Origin: an uncultured Acetatifactor sp.
GTDB taxonomy: Bacteria; Bacillota; Clostridia; Lachnospirales; Lachnospiraceae
Assembly: GCA_910589655.1 (NCBI GenBank)
Contig: CAJUTJ010000102.1
Location: forward strand, 1-14,607
Length of the DNA stretch: 14,607 nt
Direction of reading: 5' to 3'
Both the position numbers and the translations under genes were made by a program. This document shows positions 6,026 through 12,776 of the stretch, piece after piece (the stretch's first letter is position 1; each line of letters begins with the position of its first letter). The notes under the pieces were generated by a model. That model had not been told where the DNA came from. It did not search any database and worked only from the letters and a program-made list of their open reading frames with translations.

Positions 6026-6866
6026 GGGCGCCGTGCAGGTATGCATAGATCTCTCGCTTGCCAACCCCTCTGTCCTTTGCTACCTGCTTCATTGCCGATT
6101 TATTATCCAGCCCTTGCTTCTCATAATACGCCATATGTTCTTCGATAGTCACAGCCTGCCAAGAAGCAATTGCTTCTTTCTGCTTCTCCTCTCGGCTTCT
6201 GCCCTCCACCACCAGAACATATTCCCCTCGAGGCGCTTCGTTTTCATAGAATTGAATTGCCTTATCCAGTGTTGTGGGCATAACCGTCTCAAACTTTTTC
6301 GTCAATTCTCTGCATAACGTTATTCTGCGCTCACCCAGCGAATCATATAGCTCACCCAGTGTTTTCACCAGATGGTGAGGCGCTTCATAGAGAAGTATTG
6401 TACGGCTTTCCTCTGCCAGCTCCTGAAGCACTTCTCTGCGCTCCTTTTTATCCGACGGCAGAAAACCTTCAAAGGAGAACCTCCTTGTGGACAGCCCCGA
6501 AAGCGTAAGGGCAGTAATACATGCCGCCGGACCCGGCAAAGAAGTCACGGGCACTTGGTTCTCATAGCACAGCTGTACCAGCACCTCACCGGGATCGGAA
6601 ATTGCCGGGGTTCCCGCATCGGTGATAAGAGCAATATTTTGTCCGGCGAGGAGCTGATTTACGAGCTGCCTGCCTTTCTCCACTTTATTATATTCATGAT
6701 AGCTGGTCATAGGAGTATGAATATCAAAGTGATTCAACAGCTTAATGCTGTTCCTCGTGTCCTCCGCCGCAATCACATCTACCGTCCGCAAGGTTTCCAC
6801 TACGCGGGGCGTCATATCCTGAAGATTGCCTATAGGGGTTGCACATAAATATAATGTACCTGACAT
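5958..6866 (-). CDS. rsmI: 16S rRNA (cytidine-1402-2'-O)-methyltransferase RsmI
   Basis: 302 residues. RsmI uses S-adenosylmethionine to 2'-O-methylate C1402 in the decoding centre of 16S rRNA. The N-terminal tetrapyrrole-methylase-like domain shows GTLYLCATPIGNLQD, AEDTRNS, LITDAGTPAISDPG, LPGPAA and RRFSFEGFLP, all diagnostic. The helical C-terminal domain ends at about residue 279 (VGKREIYAYLHG). The remaining 23 residues come from the shortened copy of the 106-base repeat and are unlike the usual C-terminus, so the natural stop was probably altered by repeat growth. The start is ATG at 6866 with AAAGGA 7 bases upstream, 17 bases after the trmN6 stop, so the two are co-transcribed. Catalysis should be intact, since all core motifs are present. 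Confidence 0.96.
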   Translation of the reverse strand: MSGTLYLCATPIGNLQDMTPRVVETLRTVDVIAAEDTRNSIKLLNHFDIHTPMTSYHEYNKVEKGRQLVNQLLAGQNIALITDAGTPAISDPGEVLVQLCYENQVPVTSLPGPAACITALTLSGLSTRRFSFEGFLPSDKKERREVLQELAEESRTILLYEAPHHLVKTLGELYDSLGERRITLCRELTKKFETVMPTTLDKAIQFYENEAPRGEYVLVVEGRSREEKQKEAIASWQAVTIEEHMAYYEKQGLDNKSAMKQVAKDRGVGKREIYAYLHGAQTVPERNLFPEPGRVREETELE

Positions 6867-6883
6867 GTCTCTGTCCTTTCAAC

Positions 6884-7621
6884 TCAATATCCATAAACAT
6901 CCCGTATCTCCGGCATATACTCGCCGGGAGACTTGAAAACAATCAGCGGCTTTTCCACTCTCATGCGGGATTTTCCTCCACGCACCGCCTCCAAAAGCAC
7001 CATATTAGGCTCCTTATCCACATATGGATACACCAACTGCATCCGCTTCGGTTCCAATTTATACCGAATCAGCACTGCCATAATTTCCGCCAGCCGAAAA
7101 GGGCGGTGTACCAGATAAAAATGTCCGCCCGGCTTCAACAGAACGGCGGCCTGCCCCACCACATCTTCCAATGTACATAATATTTCATGCCGCGCTATTG
7201 CTTTGGCGTCCTGCGGATTGGTAAGTCCGTGGTTTCCGATCATATACGGCGGATTGCAGGTAATGCAATCAAAAGAAGCAGACGGGAACAAATTGCCTGC
7301 TTCTTTGATATCTCCGGTTACAATTTCTATTTTTTCCGAAAGACAGTTCAGCGCCACGCTGCGGGCCGCCATATCGGCGCTTTCCGCCTGAATCTCTAAG
7401 CCTACCAAATGTCTGCAGCCGTACTTTGCCTCCATAAGCAGCGGAATAATCCCCGTCCCCGTCCCCAAATCCAACAGGTCATCCACCGCTCTCGCACGCG
7501 CAAAACCTGTCAAGAGAACCGCATCCATGCCAAAACAAAATTTTTGCGGATTTTGAATGATCCGGTAGCCATTACGCTGTAAATCGTCTATTCTCTCGTT
7601 TTCCTTAAGACTGACCGTCAT
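6884..7621 (-). CDS. trmN6: tRNA1(Val) A37 N6-methyltransferase family protein (TrmN6/YabB)
   Basis: 245 residues, Rossmann-fold methyltransferase. The S-adenosylmethionine loop is DLGTGTGIIPLL (about residues 51-62), the acidic end of strand 2 is LEIQAE, and the catalytic NPPY is at 123-126 (CNPPYM), typical of N6-adenine methyltransferases. Family members methylate A37 of tRNA1(Val) in E. coli; the tRNA target here is inferred. The start is ATG at 7621, overlapping the ricT end by 17 bases. The same frame is open for another 206 codons upstream, but that part only reads the ricT repeat tail out of frame and is Arg-rich nonsense, so I exclude it. Position matches yabB of B. subtilis, though the intervening yabA is absent. 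Confidence 0.92.
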   Translation of the reverse strand: MTVSLKENERIDDLQRNGYRIIQNPQKFCFGMDAVLLTGFARARAVDDLLDLGTGTGIIPLLMEAKYGCRHLVGLEIQAESADMAARSVALNCLSEKIEIVTGDIKEAGNLFPSASFDCITCNPPYMIGNHGLTNPQDAKAIARHEILCTLEDVVGQAAVLLKPGGHFYLVHRPFRLAEIMAVLIRYKLEPKRMQLVYPYVDKEPNMVLLEAVRGGKSRMRVEKPLIVFKSPGEYMPEIRDVYGY

Positions 7622-9155
7622 TCTGTCCCGCCCTTCCTTCCTGCCGGGGTCTGGTATCATGGCGGTATCTGGGCTTATAATCACGGCGCTGATATCCCTC
7701 CTGACGCTGAACATCCTGCCGGTGGCTGTCCTGCCGCTGGCGGTTGTATTGTCTTTGACGGTTATCCGGTCTGTTCTGCCCTTCTCTATGCTGCCCTTCA
7801 TGATAATCCCGCCGTTGGTAATTTTCCTGATATTGTCCGTCCTGCCGATGGTGGTCCTGCCGCTGGCGGTTATACTGCCTCTGGCGGTTATCCTGATGAT
7901 TCTGTCCGCTTCTTCCCTGTGAGTCATAACCATTATAGCGAACATTATCCTGACCCTGTTCTTCCTGACGCTGGCCGCTGCCATACCGGTCATTCTCCGA
8001 ATACAAGTCCTCCCCTTGCCTCCCCTGACGGAAGCCGTTGCGAGACTGGCCGTTCTCCGGATGGGTCTCCTCCCTCTGCCTGTCCTGACGGAAGCCGTTG
8101 CGAGGCTGGCCGTTCTCCGGATGGGTCTCCTCCCTCTGCCTGTCCTGACGGAAGACGTTGCGGGACTGGCCATTCTCCGAATGGGTATCCTCCCTCTGCC
8201 TGTCCTGACGATGACCGTTGCGAGACTGACCGTTGTCATGTCTGCCTTCGTTTTCCTGAATCTCCTGTGCTTCCTCCTCTTCCAAACGCTCCAATTCTTT
8301 CAACTCTTCCTTGGAAAGTTCCACATTTTCTTTTCTGCCATGCCTGCGTTTGAAAGAAAGCCGATTTACCTCATATTCCCGTATTTCCTTTTCATCCCCT
8401 ATATCCACCACTACCTTTACCAGCTGGCGAAGTACATTGACACTCTGCACCTCCCCCTTTAACCCGTCCTCGGTAGTGACATGGTCCCCGATACCGGGCA
8501 GCCTGCGGTTCAATTCCTCATACGTCTCTTCCTCATTCTTCAGGCAGCACATCAGCCTTCCGCAGACTCCGGATATCTTGGTAGGGTTCAAAGAAAGATT
8601 TTGCTCTTTAGCCATTTTAATAGATACCGGAACAAAATCCGACAAATAACTATGACAGCATAAAGGACGCCCGCAGATACCGATTCCCCCTACTATCTTC
8701 GTTTCATCCCGGACACCGATCTGGCGCAGCTCAATTCTGGTCTTAAATACACTTGCTAAATCCTTTACCAACTCACGAAAATCTATGCGCCCGTCCGCGG
8801 TAAAGTAAAAAAGAACTTTATTGTTATCAAAGGTATATTCCGCATCGATAAGTTTCATCTCCAAACCATGTTTTTGAATCTTTTCCAAACAGATTTGAAA
8901 CGCTTCTTTTTCCTTGTCCTTATTTCCGGCTTCTTGCTCCATATCCCGCTGGTTAGCCAGACGGATCACCGGCTTAAGAGGCTGAACTACCTTATCCTCC
9001 TCCACTTCCGTTATACCGGATACTACCGTACCGTATTCGATACCTCTGGCGGTTTCCACGATCACATGGTCGCCTCTTTCTATAGTAAACTGCAAAGGGT
9101 CAAAAAAATATATTTTGCCCGCTGTACGAAATCTTACTCCGATTACTTTAATCAT
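7605..9155 (-). CDS. ricT: RicT/YaaT (PSP1 domain) with a long disordered repeat tail
   Basis: 516 residues, against about 275 usual for RicT. Residues 1-300 are the normal protein, including the PSP1 domain and conserved Cys clusters C161, C166, C167 and C198, C203, C204 (CGRPLCC and CGRLMCC). In B. subtilis RicT forms a complex with RicA and RicF that binds 4Fe-4S clusters, directs RNase Y mRNA maturation and affects sporulation, competence and biofilm formation. Residues 305-516 are a Gln/Arg/Asn/Asp-rich tail with no predicted fold: four 20-residue units (308-387), then two units of about 42 residues (422-505). Such a tail might bind RNA or drive condensation; this is speculation. The start is ATG at 9155 with AGGTGG upstream. 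trmN6 overlaps its end. Confidence 0.95.
   Translation of the reverse strand: MIKVIGVRFRTAGKIYFFDPLQFTIERGDHVIVETARGIEYGTVVSGITEVEEDKVVQPLKPVIRLANQRDMEQEAGNKDKEKEAFQICLEKIQKHGLEMKLIDAEYTFDNNKVLFYFTADGRIDFRELVKDLASVFKTRIELRQIGVRDETKIVGGIGICGRPLCCHSYLSDFVPVSIKMAKEQNLSLNPTKISGVCGRLMCCLKNEEETYEELNRRLPGIGDHVTTEDGLKGEVQSVNVLRQLVKVVVDIGDEKEIREYEVNRLSFKRRHGRKENVELSKEELKELERLEEEEAQEIQENEGRHDNGQSRNGHRQDRQREDTHSENGQSRNVFRQDRQREETHPENGQPRNGFRQDRQREETHPENGQSRNGFRQGRQGEDLYSENDRYGSGQRQEEQGQDNVRYNGYDSQGRSGQNHQDNRQRQYNRQRQDHHRQDGQYQENYQRRDYHEGQHREGQNRPDNRQRQYNRQRQDSHRQDVQRQEGYQRRDYKPRYRHDTRPRQEGRAGQNDGQS
7641..7892 (-). repeat. 126-base repeat x2 in the ricT tail
   Basis: Two units of 42 codons, both beginning DNRQRQYNRQRQD and followed by HRQD and YQRRDY. 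The first 30 or so residues are well conserved and the rest have diverged. The length is a multiple of three, so the frame is kept. Confidence 0.75.
7995..8234 (-). repeat. 60-base repeat x4 in the ricT tail
   Basis: Four exact 60-base periods encode units such as NGQSRNGFRQDRQREETHPE. The two central copies are nearly identical in DNA, pointing to recent expansion. Flanking copies have drifted. Confidence 0.9.
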
Positions 9156-9240
9156 CTATCCACCTCATCGGCGACTCTGCGCCTCACTTTTCCCAATCGG
9201 CTGTACACCACAGCAAGTACTTTTCGCGCTACCGACTGCT

Positions 9241-9249
9241 ATTTTATCA
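9241..9249 (-). promoter_or_regulatory. Candidate extended -10 promoter for ricT
   Basis: On the minus strand TGATAAAAT (TG, one base, TAAAAT) is an extended -10 element about 85 bases upstream of the ricT start. I see no good -35 at 17 bases. Its presence would let ricT-trmN6-rsmI be transcribed apart from yaaR-holB. Confidence 0.35.
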
Positions 9250-9349
9250 TATCCTTCTGCAAAAAGCCACCTGTTTCAAGCTAATTTACTTCAATTACCA
9301 AAATGCATTACCGTTCGCCTACGCTTCCCTACAGACCTCCGCGAACTAT

Positions 9350-10105
9350 TCACAAAATTTGTTCCTTAAGTATTTCTCTGTCGTTCATCCGATCCAGCAG
9401 TGACTCTCCGGCACTCTGCCCTTCCGGAGGAATGTCAAGCGCCTCCCTGAGTTTCTCGTCATGAAAACCGTGAATCCAAGAAAAAGAATTGAACAATCCC
9501 TCCGCCGGCCAGCTTTCTTCAGGTGAAATGGCCATATTGGAGAATCCTCCGGAAGTTCTCTCTTCATAAGCCGCCGTCACATAGCGCACATAGTCCCGTA
9601 TCCCGTCTTCATAGGCAAAACCAATAAATTCTGCCTGACTATGTTCCGTCAGTTTCAACCCGGAGCATACATAGATCTCCAGACTGTTATCCGCTCCGTA
9701 GTCAGATAAATCAAAACGATATACATAAGAATAAATATAAATATTTTCCCCCTGCTCCGACTGATACCGTTCGAAATCCAAATCGTTTATTGTATTCCCA
9801 TACTGCTCCTCCACATAATTCCGTATGTTTTGTTTGCAGTCTGCCCAGTCCTCTGTGGCAAGAACGGTTTTTTCCTGTCTGCTTTGCTCCATGCAGACAA
9901 TGCATCTTCCCCCGCCGCCAAACAATGTGTAATTCGCCCAAAAGTCGCCTTCTTCCACGAATCCCACCGTCCAGCCATGGGGCGAATTGATTCCCTGATA
10001 ATGAGGTTCGTCCCCTGTGGGAATATAGCATTCCTGCACTGTCCGGAATACCATTCCGGGATAGATCAGACTCGGGTCACTTATTATTTCCGCATTGTCT
10101 TTCAC
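9350..10105 (-). CDS. Hypothetical protein with half a LysM domain, probably a 5'-truncated remnant
   Basis: The open frame from GTG at 10105 gives 251 residues. It begins inside what looks like the second half of a LysM peptidoglycan-binding domain (EIISDPSLIYPGMVF; compare the LysM pattern I-x-DP-x-LIYPG). Continuing upstream in frame without a start codon reads SGNRYPEIVKDN, which fits the LysM middle, and the preceding LysM part (VWVEAAKFV) is in another frame before a TAG, consistent with a 2-base loss near 10137. No ribosome binding site precedes the GTG. The rest (about residues 19-251) is an acidic globular domain I do not recognise, with a Gly-rich turn FGGGGRC. It interrupts the otherwise usual holB-ricT neighbourhood. 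Either a decayed gene or, less likely, a short expressed protein. Confidence 0.5.
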   Translation of the reverse strand: MKDNAEIISDPSLIYPGMVFRTVQECYIPTGDEPHYQGINSPHGWTVGFVEEGDFWANYTLFGGGGRCIVCMEQSRQEKTVLATEDWADCKQNIRNYVEEQYGNTINDLDFERYQSEQGENIYIYSYVYRFDLSDYGADNSLEIYVCSGLKLTEHSQAEFIGFAYEDGIRDYVRYVTAAYEERTSGGFSNMAISPEESWPAEGLFNSFSWIHGFHDEKLREALDIPPEGQSAGESLLDRMNDREILKEQIL

Positions 10106-10165
10106 AATCTCGGGATAACGGTTCCCGCTCCTAAACGAATTTCGCTGCTTCCACCCACACCGCCG
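10106..10165 (-). pseudogene. Frameshifted first half of the LysM domain
   Basis: An ATG-led minus-strand frame reading MTAVWVEAAKFV ends in TAG at the point where a LysM domain should read Y-G-S-G. Adding two bases (TG) after TTCGTTTA would give FVYGSGNRYPEIVKDN and join it to the downstream frame. No signal peptide or full N-terminus is visible further up toward holB, so the 5' part of the gene appears lost or scrambled. Confidence 0.4.
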
Positions 10166-10270
10166 TCATACACGCTTACCGCTGCCGACGCAGCCACACT
10201 TTAAATCCGCCATAAAAATTTATCCTGATACCATACGGCAGACACCCTGAGCGGCGCAGCGTTCTAGGCT

Positions 10271-11263
10271 TTAGCTGTTTTCCTGAATGGTCAGCATCAG
10301 CAATTCCATTGCCAATTCAAAATTCACGTTGGAATCCAAACGTTTTTTTGCTTTCTCCAGAGCCTCAATAATATTCTCAATATCCTCATAGCTGCAATGC
10401 TGTGCCGTCTTTCTCAGCGCCTGAACTTCCTCCCGGAATACCAGATGATTCACATCATTGGTTGCCTTAAACAGCAAAACATCCCGATACCAGATGGCTA
10501 TAATGTCTAAATAGTCATTGATTTCCAGCTTATATTCGGTAATTTTCTTTATAGCTGAAATCATTTCGTTTAATTCCATCTCATTGATGTATTTTAAAAG
10601 AGACAGTGCTTCCGACTTCACATTTTCGAACTCTTCACTGGCCGCCAGAGCCTTGGCTTTTCCGATATTTCCTCTTGCAAATGCGACACAGATTTCCGCC
10701 TTGTAATCCGGAACCATCATCTCATGCATCAGAAATTTTTTTACCAGCTCGTCCGCCACCGGTTTCATATTTAAAACCACACAGCGGCTCAAAATCGTAG
10801 ACAGCAATGAATTTACATTAGCTGTCAAAAGCAGAATCACCGCATATTCCGGCGGCTCTTCCAATGTTTTCAGCAACGCATTCTGCGCCTGAACCGTCAT
10901 TTTCTCCGCTTCATTTATGATGTATACTTTGTGAGGACTGCTGTAAGGCTTGATTGCCACATCATTATTCACCTGCCTGCGGATATCCTCCACGGAAATG
11001 GTATTTGGCTTCTCATGTGTCACCCTTATAATATCGGGGTGATTATCGGAAAGCGCCTGTTTGCAGGACCGACACTCCTGACAAGGTTCTGCGCCGCCTT
11101 TTTCACATTGCAGCGCCATGACAAATACTCTGGCGATAAATTCCTTACCGGAAGATTTTTCCCCGTTTATAATATACGCATGGGAAACTTTCCCTGTAGT
11201 AAGGACATTACGCATATGCTCCTTAATCTGTTCTTGTCCGATGATATCCTGAAAACCCGCCAT
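10271..11263 (-). CDS. holB: DNA polymerase III delta' subunit
   Basis: 330 residues. Part of the clamp-loader complex that places the sliding clamp on primed DNA. Visible features: FQDIIGQEQIKEHM start, P-loop-like GEKSSGKE (34-41) with Glu in place of Ser/Thr, a four-Cys zinc site (C53, C61, C64, C67), Walker-B-like INEAEKM, NALLKTLEEPP, and the SRC motif (159-161) that contacts the neighbouring subunit. I choose ATG 11263 rather than 11269 because GAGGGGG is 6 bases from the former and abuts the latter; the resulting start MAGFQDIIGQ fits the family. It is 34 bases after yaaR, so both are likely co-transcribed. All expected elements are present. Confidence 0.95.
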   Translation of the reverse strand: MAGFQDIIGQEQIKEHMRNVLTTGKVSHAYIINGEKSSGKEFIARVFVMALQCEKGGAEPCQECRSCKQALSDNHPDIIRVTHEKPNTISVEDIRRQVNNDVAIKPYSSPHKVYIINEAEKMTVQAQNALLKTLEEPPEYAVILLLTANVNSLLSTILSRCVVLNMKPVADELVKKFLMHEMMVPDYKAEICVAFARGNIGKAKALAASEEFENVKSEALSLLKYINEMELNEMISAIKKITEYKLEINDYLDIIAIWYRDVLLFKATNDVNHLVFREEVQALRKTAQHCSYEDIENIIEALEKAKKRLDSNVNFELAMELLMLTIQENS

Positions 11264-11297
11264 TGCCATCCCCCTCTTTTGTTCGTTAAAGAACTCG

Positions 11298-11738
11298 TCA
11301 AGTAAATATATCCAAAAGCAATCCTCTTATTTCTCCGATCTTATTGAGGATTGCAATATTGTCCTTCTCATCCTTCATCAGTTCCTGCGCCAGTTGATCC
11401 AAATTCTCGTCTACCAGCCTGATAATGCCATATACTCTATGGCGTCCCCTCCTGTCCAGAAAATTCTCTCTGGAAAAAGAATGGGATCTGGTCACTACCT
11501 CATTCATAAATTCCTTTACCAGCCCTCTATAGTGCTTCATATCTTTTACGTCCCGGCGTTTGGAAAGCTTCTCTCCCTGCATGGTGATTTCCTCCATCAA
11601 CGTCTGCAGTCTAGCCTGAAGCTCCGCCTCCTCCACGTGGCTGGCCAGCATAAATTTAAATGTGCCGTCCGCAGGCTGGCTGGTCTGCACCTGCTCCACC
11701 GGTGCCGGCTGGTTCACCTGTCCTACCTTAATTTCCAT
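11298..11738 (-). CDS. yaaR: YaaR family protein (DUF327)
   Basis: 146 residues, all-helical, soluble. The region MLASHVEEAELQARLQTLM, then GEKLSKRRDVKDMKHYRGLVKEFM and a long C-terminal helix (DENLDQLAQELM) matches YaaR/DUF327, a family of unknown function found beside holB in many Bacillota, as here. The start is ATG at 11738 behind AGGAGG at 7-base spacing. The first 28 or so residues are low-complexity Gln/Pro/Val and probably flexible. It heads the yaaR-holB unit. Function cannot be assigned beyond the conserved neighbourhood. Confidence 0.92.
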   Translation of the reverse strand: MEIKVGQVNQPAPVEQVQTSQPADGTFKFMLASHVEEAELQARLQTLMEEITMQGEKLSKRRDVKDMKHYRGLVKEFMNEVVTRSHSFSRENFLDRRGRHRVYGIIRLVDENLDQLAQELMKDEKDNIAILNKIGEIRGLLLDIFT

Positions 11739-11791
11739 GCGCCTGCCTCCTCCGTTCCTTCCTGTTTATGGCGATGAACTATATATCTCTT

Positions 11792-11883
11792 CCTGTTTAT
11801 ACTTCTCTTTTGTTTTGGGTGCCTGTTTATACTTCTCTTTTCGTTTTGGGTGCTCGATTATACTTCTCTTTTTGTTTTTGCCC
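11792..11883. repeat. 31-base tandem repeat x3 upstream of yaaR
   Basis: Units at 11792-11821 (30 bp), 11822-11852 (31 bp) and 11853-11883 (31 bp), pattern CCTGTTTATACTTCTCTTTT then GTTTTGGGTG. A partial copy of the start (CCTGTTTATG) lies at 11761. On the minus strand each unit has GAGAAG followed by TATAAA or TATAAT, so each carries a -10-like hexamer, roughly three helix turns apart. Confidence 0.8.
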
Positions 11884-11907
11884 CCGCGGTTATCTGTCTC
11901 TCTATTA

Positions 11908-11936
11908 CTTATATCGTCATATCTTGGATGATTTAA
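11908..11936 (-). promoter_or_regulatory. Candidate promoter for yaaR-holB
   Basis: On the minus strand TTAAAT (11931-11936) and TATAAG (11908-11913, 5 of 6 consensus) are 17 bases apart. The transcript would begin just upstream of the 31-base repeats. The -35 match is poor. Confidence 0.3.
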
Positions 11937-12052
11937 CAGCTGGAAACAAACATCTGCCCGTTTCTGAAATATTTTTTATTCCTGTACTCTTATTCCTCCG
12001 GCAGGAAATAAAATACATGTGTAATACAATATTATGATGTCCTTTTCAAAAG

Positions 12053-12082
12053 GTCAAAAAGTCCGATGCAAGCTCGCTTGCA
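12053..12082 (-). terminator. Possible terminator after the gmk-like gene
   Basis: Perfect 7-base-pair stem TGCAAGC / GCTTGCA (12067-12073, 12076-12082) with the 2-base centre GA on the minus strand, followed after six bases by CTTTTTGACC. Lying about 90 bases beyond the stop with a displaced T run, it is a weak candidate. Confidence 0.4.
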
Positions 12083-12168
12083 AGAGGATTATTGAACTTG
12101 GCGCCCGCAATAACACCCAAAAGCAGCTGTTTTCAAACAAAAACAAACGGCTTTGAGATGTTTTGGAA

Positions 12169-12774
12169 TTAACGTATCGGATCAGATTCCCTTGCCTGCA
12201 TAATATATGAGGTAATTTCCGCCAGACATTTCTCCAAATCGTCATTCCGGAAGCGGCGGTCAATGCCCGCCTGACGGATTTTCTCCTCCGAGAAATCCTC
12301 ACTGTCCGCCAAAAACCTACGACACATCTCCTCATACTTAGGAAATGCCTGTTTTCTTTCCCTGTTTAGTGCACGCTCCAGCCGAACCCCGTCATCTAAT
12401 TCTATCATAACAGGAAGCAATTTGTCCTCTCCAAAATAATCCTTCACCTTCAAATAAGCTTCCAAGGTTCCTATCATAATGTAATCCTGTCCGTCCCATC
12501 GAAATTGTCCGTCATCCAATGTAAAATAACGCCAAAGCCCATGAAAAGTCTGGTATGTACGTTCCTCTATGATCCTGCCTTCTGCCTTCAGCTTCAGAAA
12601 TCCGTCCTCATCCGTAAAAAAGTATTCCGTTCCGTTCCGCTCTCCGCTGCGGATGGGTCTGGTGGTATATGGCACGACAGTTTTTAAATCCAGCGTGCCA
12701 TCTGCCAACAGCCTTTTAAAAATCGTATCCTTTCCCGAAGAGCTTTTCCCCATCAGGTATACTATTTTTCCCAC
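12169..12774 (-). CDS. Guanylate kinase family protein (divergent)
   Basis: 201 residues. P-loop GKSSSGKDT (residues 9-17) and the GMP-site pattern YTTRPIRSGERNGTEYFF (36-53) place it in the guanylate kinase family, which converts GMP and ATP to GDP and ADP. It departs from housekeeping Gmk: the usual S-x-TTR Ser is Pro35-Tyr36, and the nucleotide-binding stretch VHGNYYGT reads TFHGLWRYFT. It may be a second Gmk of altered role. The start is GTG at 12774, 2 bases after the pyk stop, with GAGG in the pyk end as ribosome binding site, so translation is coupled to pyk. It precedes yaaR-holB where B. subtilis has tmk-yaaQ. Confidence 0.85.
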   Translation of the reverse strand: MGKIVYLMGKSSSGKDTIFKRLLADGTLDLKTVVPYTTRPIRSGERNGTEYFFTDEDGFLKLKAEGRIIEERTYQTFHGLWRYFTLDDGQFRWDGQDYIMIGTLEAYLKVKDYFGEDKLLPVMIELDDGVRLERALNRERKQAFPKYEEMCRRFLADSEDFSEEKIRQAGIDRRFRNDDLEKCLAEITSYIMQARESDPIR

Positions 12775-12776
12775 AC

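Larger units (their letters stand above)
11739..12168. other. 430-base spacer between the gmk-like gene and yaaR
   Basis: No gene supported. It holds a hairpin near the gmk end (12067-12082), an inverted repeat CCTTTT-C-AAAAGG (12041-12053), a candidate promoter (11908-11936), and three A/T-rich 31-base repeats (11792-11883). A 93-codon frame at 12054-12335 overlaps the gmk-like gene and is rejected. Confidence 0.6.

Noticed and set aside
5604..6317. Plus-strand 237-codon open frame with Ser/Leu/Arg repeats
   Set aside because: It runs across the 106-base repeats and antisense to rsmI. No ribosome binding site, and its repetition follows from the DNA repeats.
7622..8239. 206-codon upstream extension of the trmN6 frame, Arg/Thr/Ala-rich
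   Set aside because: It is the ricT repeat tail read in another frame. The repeats lack stops in several frames because of their G+C-rich codon make-up. The methyltransferase has a proper start at 7621.
7919..8462. Plus-strand open frames with 20-residue Pro/Ser/Gly or Leu/Val repeats
   Set aside because: Antisense shadows of the ricT 60-base repeats. ricT has the conserved domain and start.
11264..11269. Earlier ATG for holB
   Set aside because: The ribosome binding site touches this ATG; the next ATG at 11263 has normal spacing and fits the family start.
12041..12055. CCTTTT-C-AAAAGG as a terminator stem
   Set aside because: A one-base loop cannot close the stem well. It may be part of the T-rich end of the neighbouring hairpin.
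12054..12335. 93-codon minus-strand open frame past the gmk-like gene
   Set aside because: Mostly a shifted frame of the gmk-like gene with no separate start signal.
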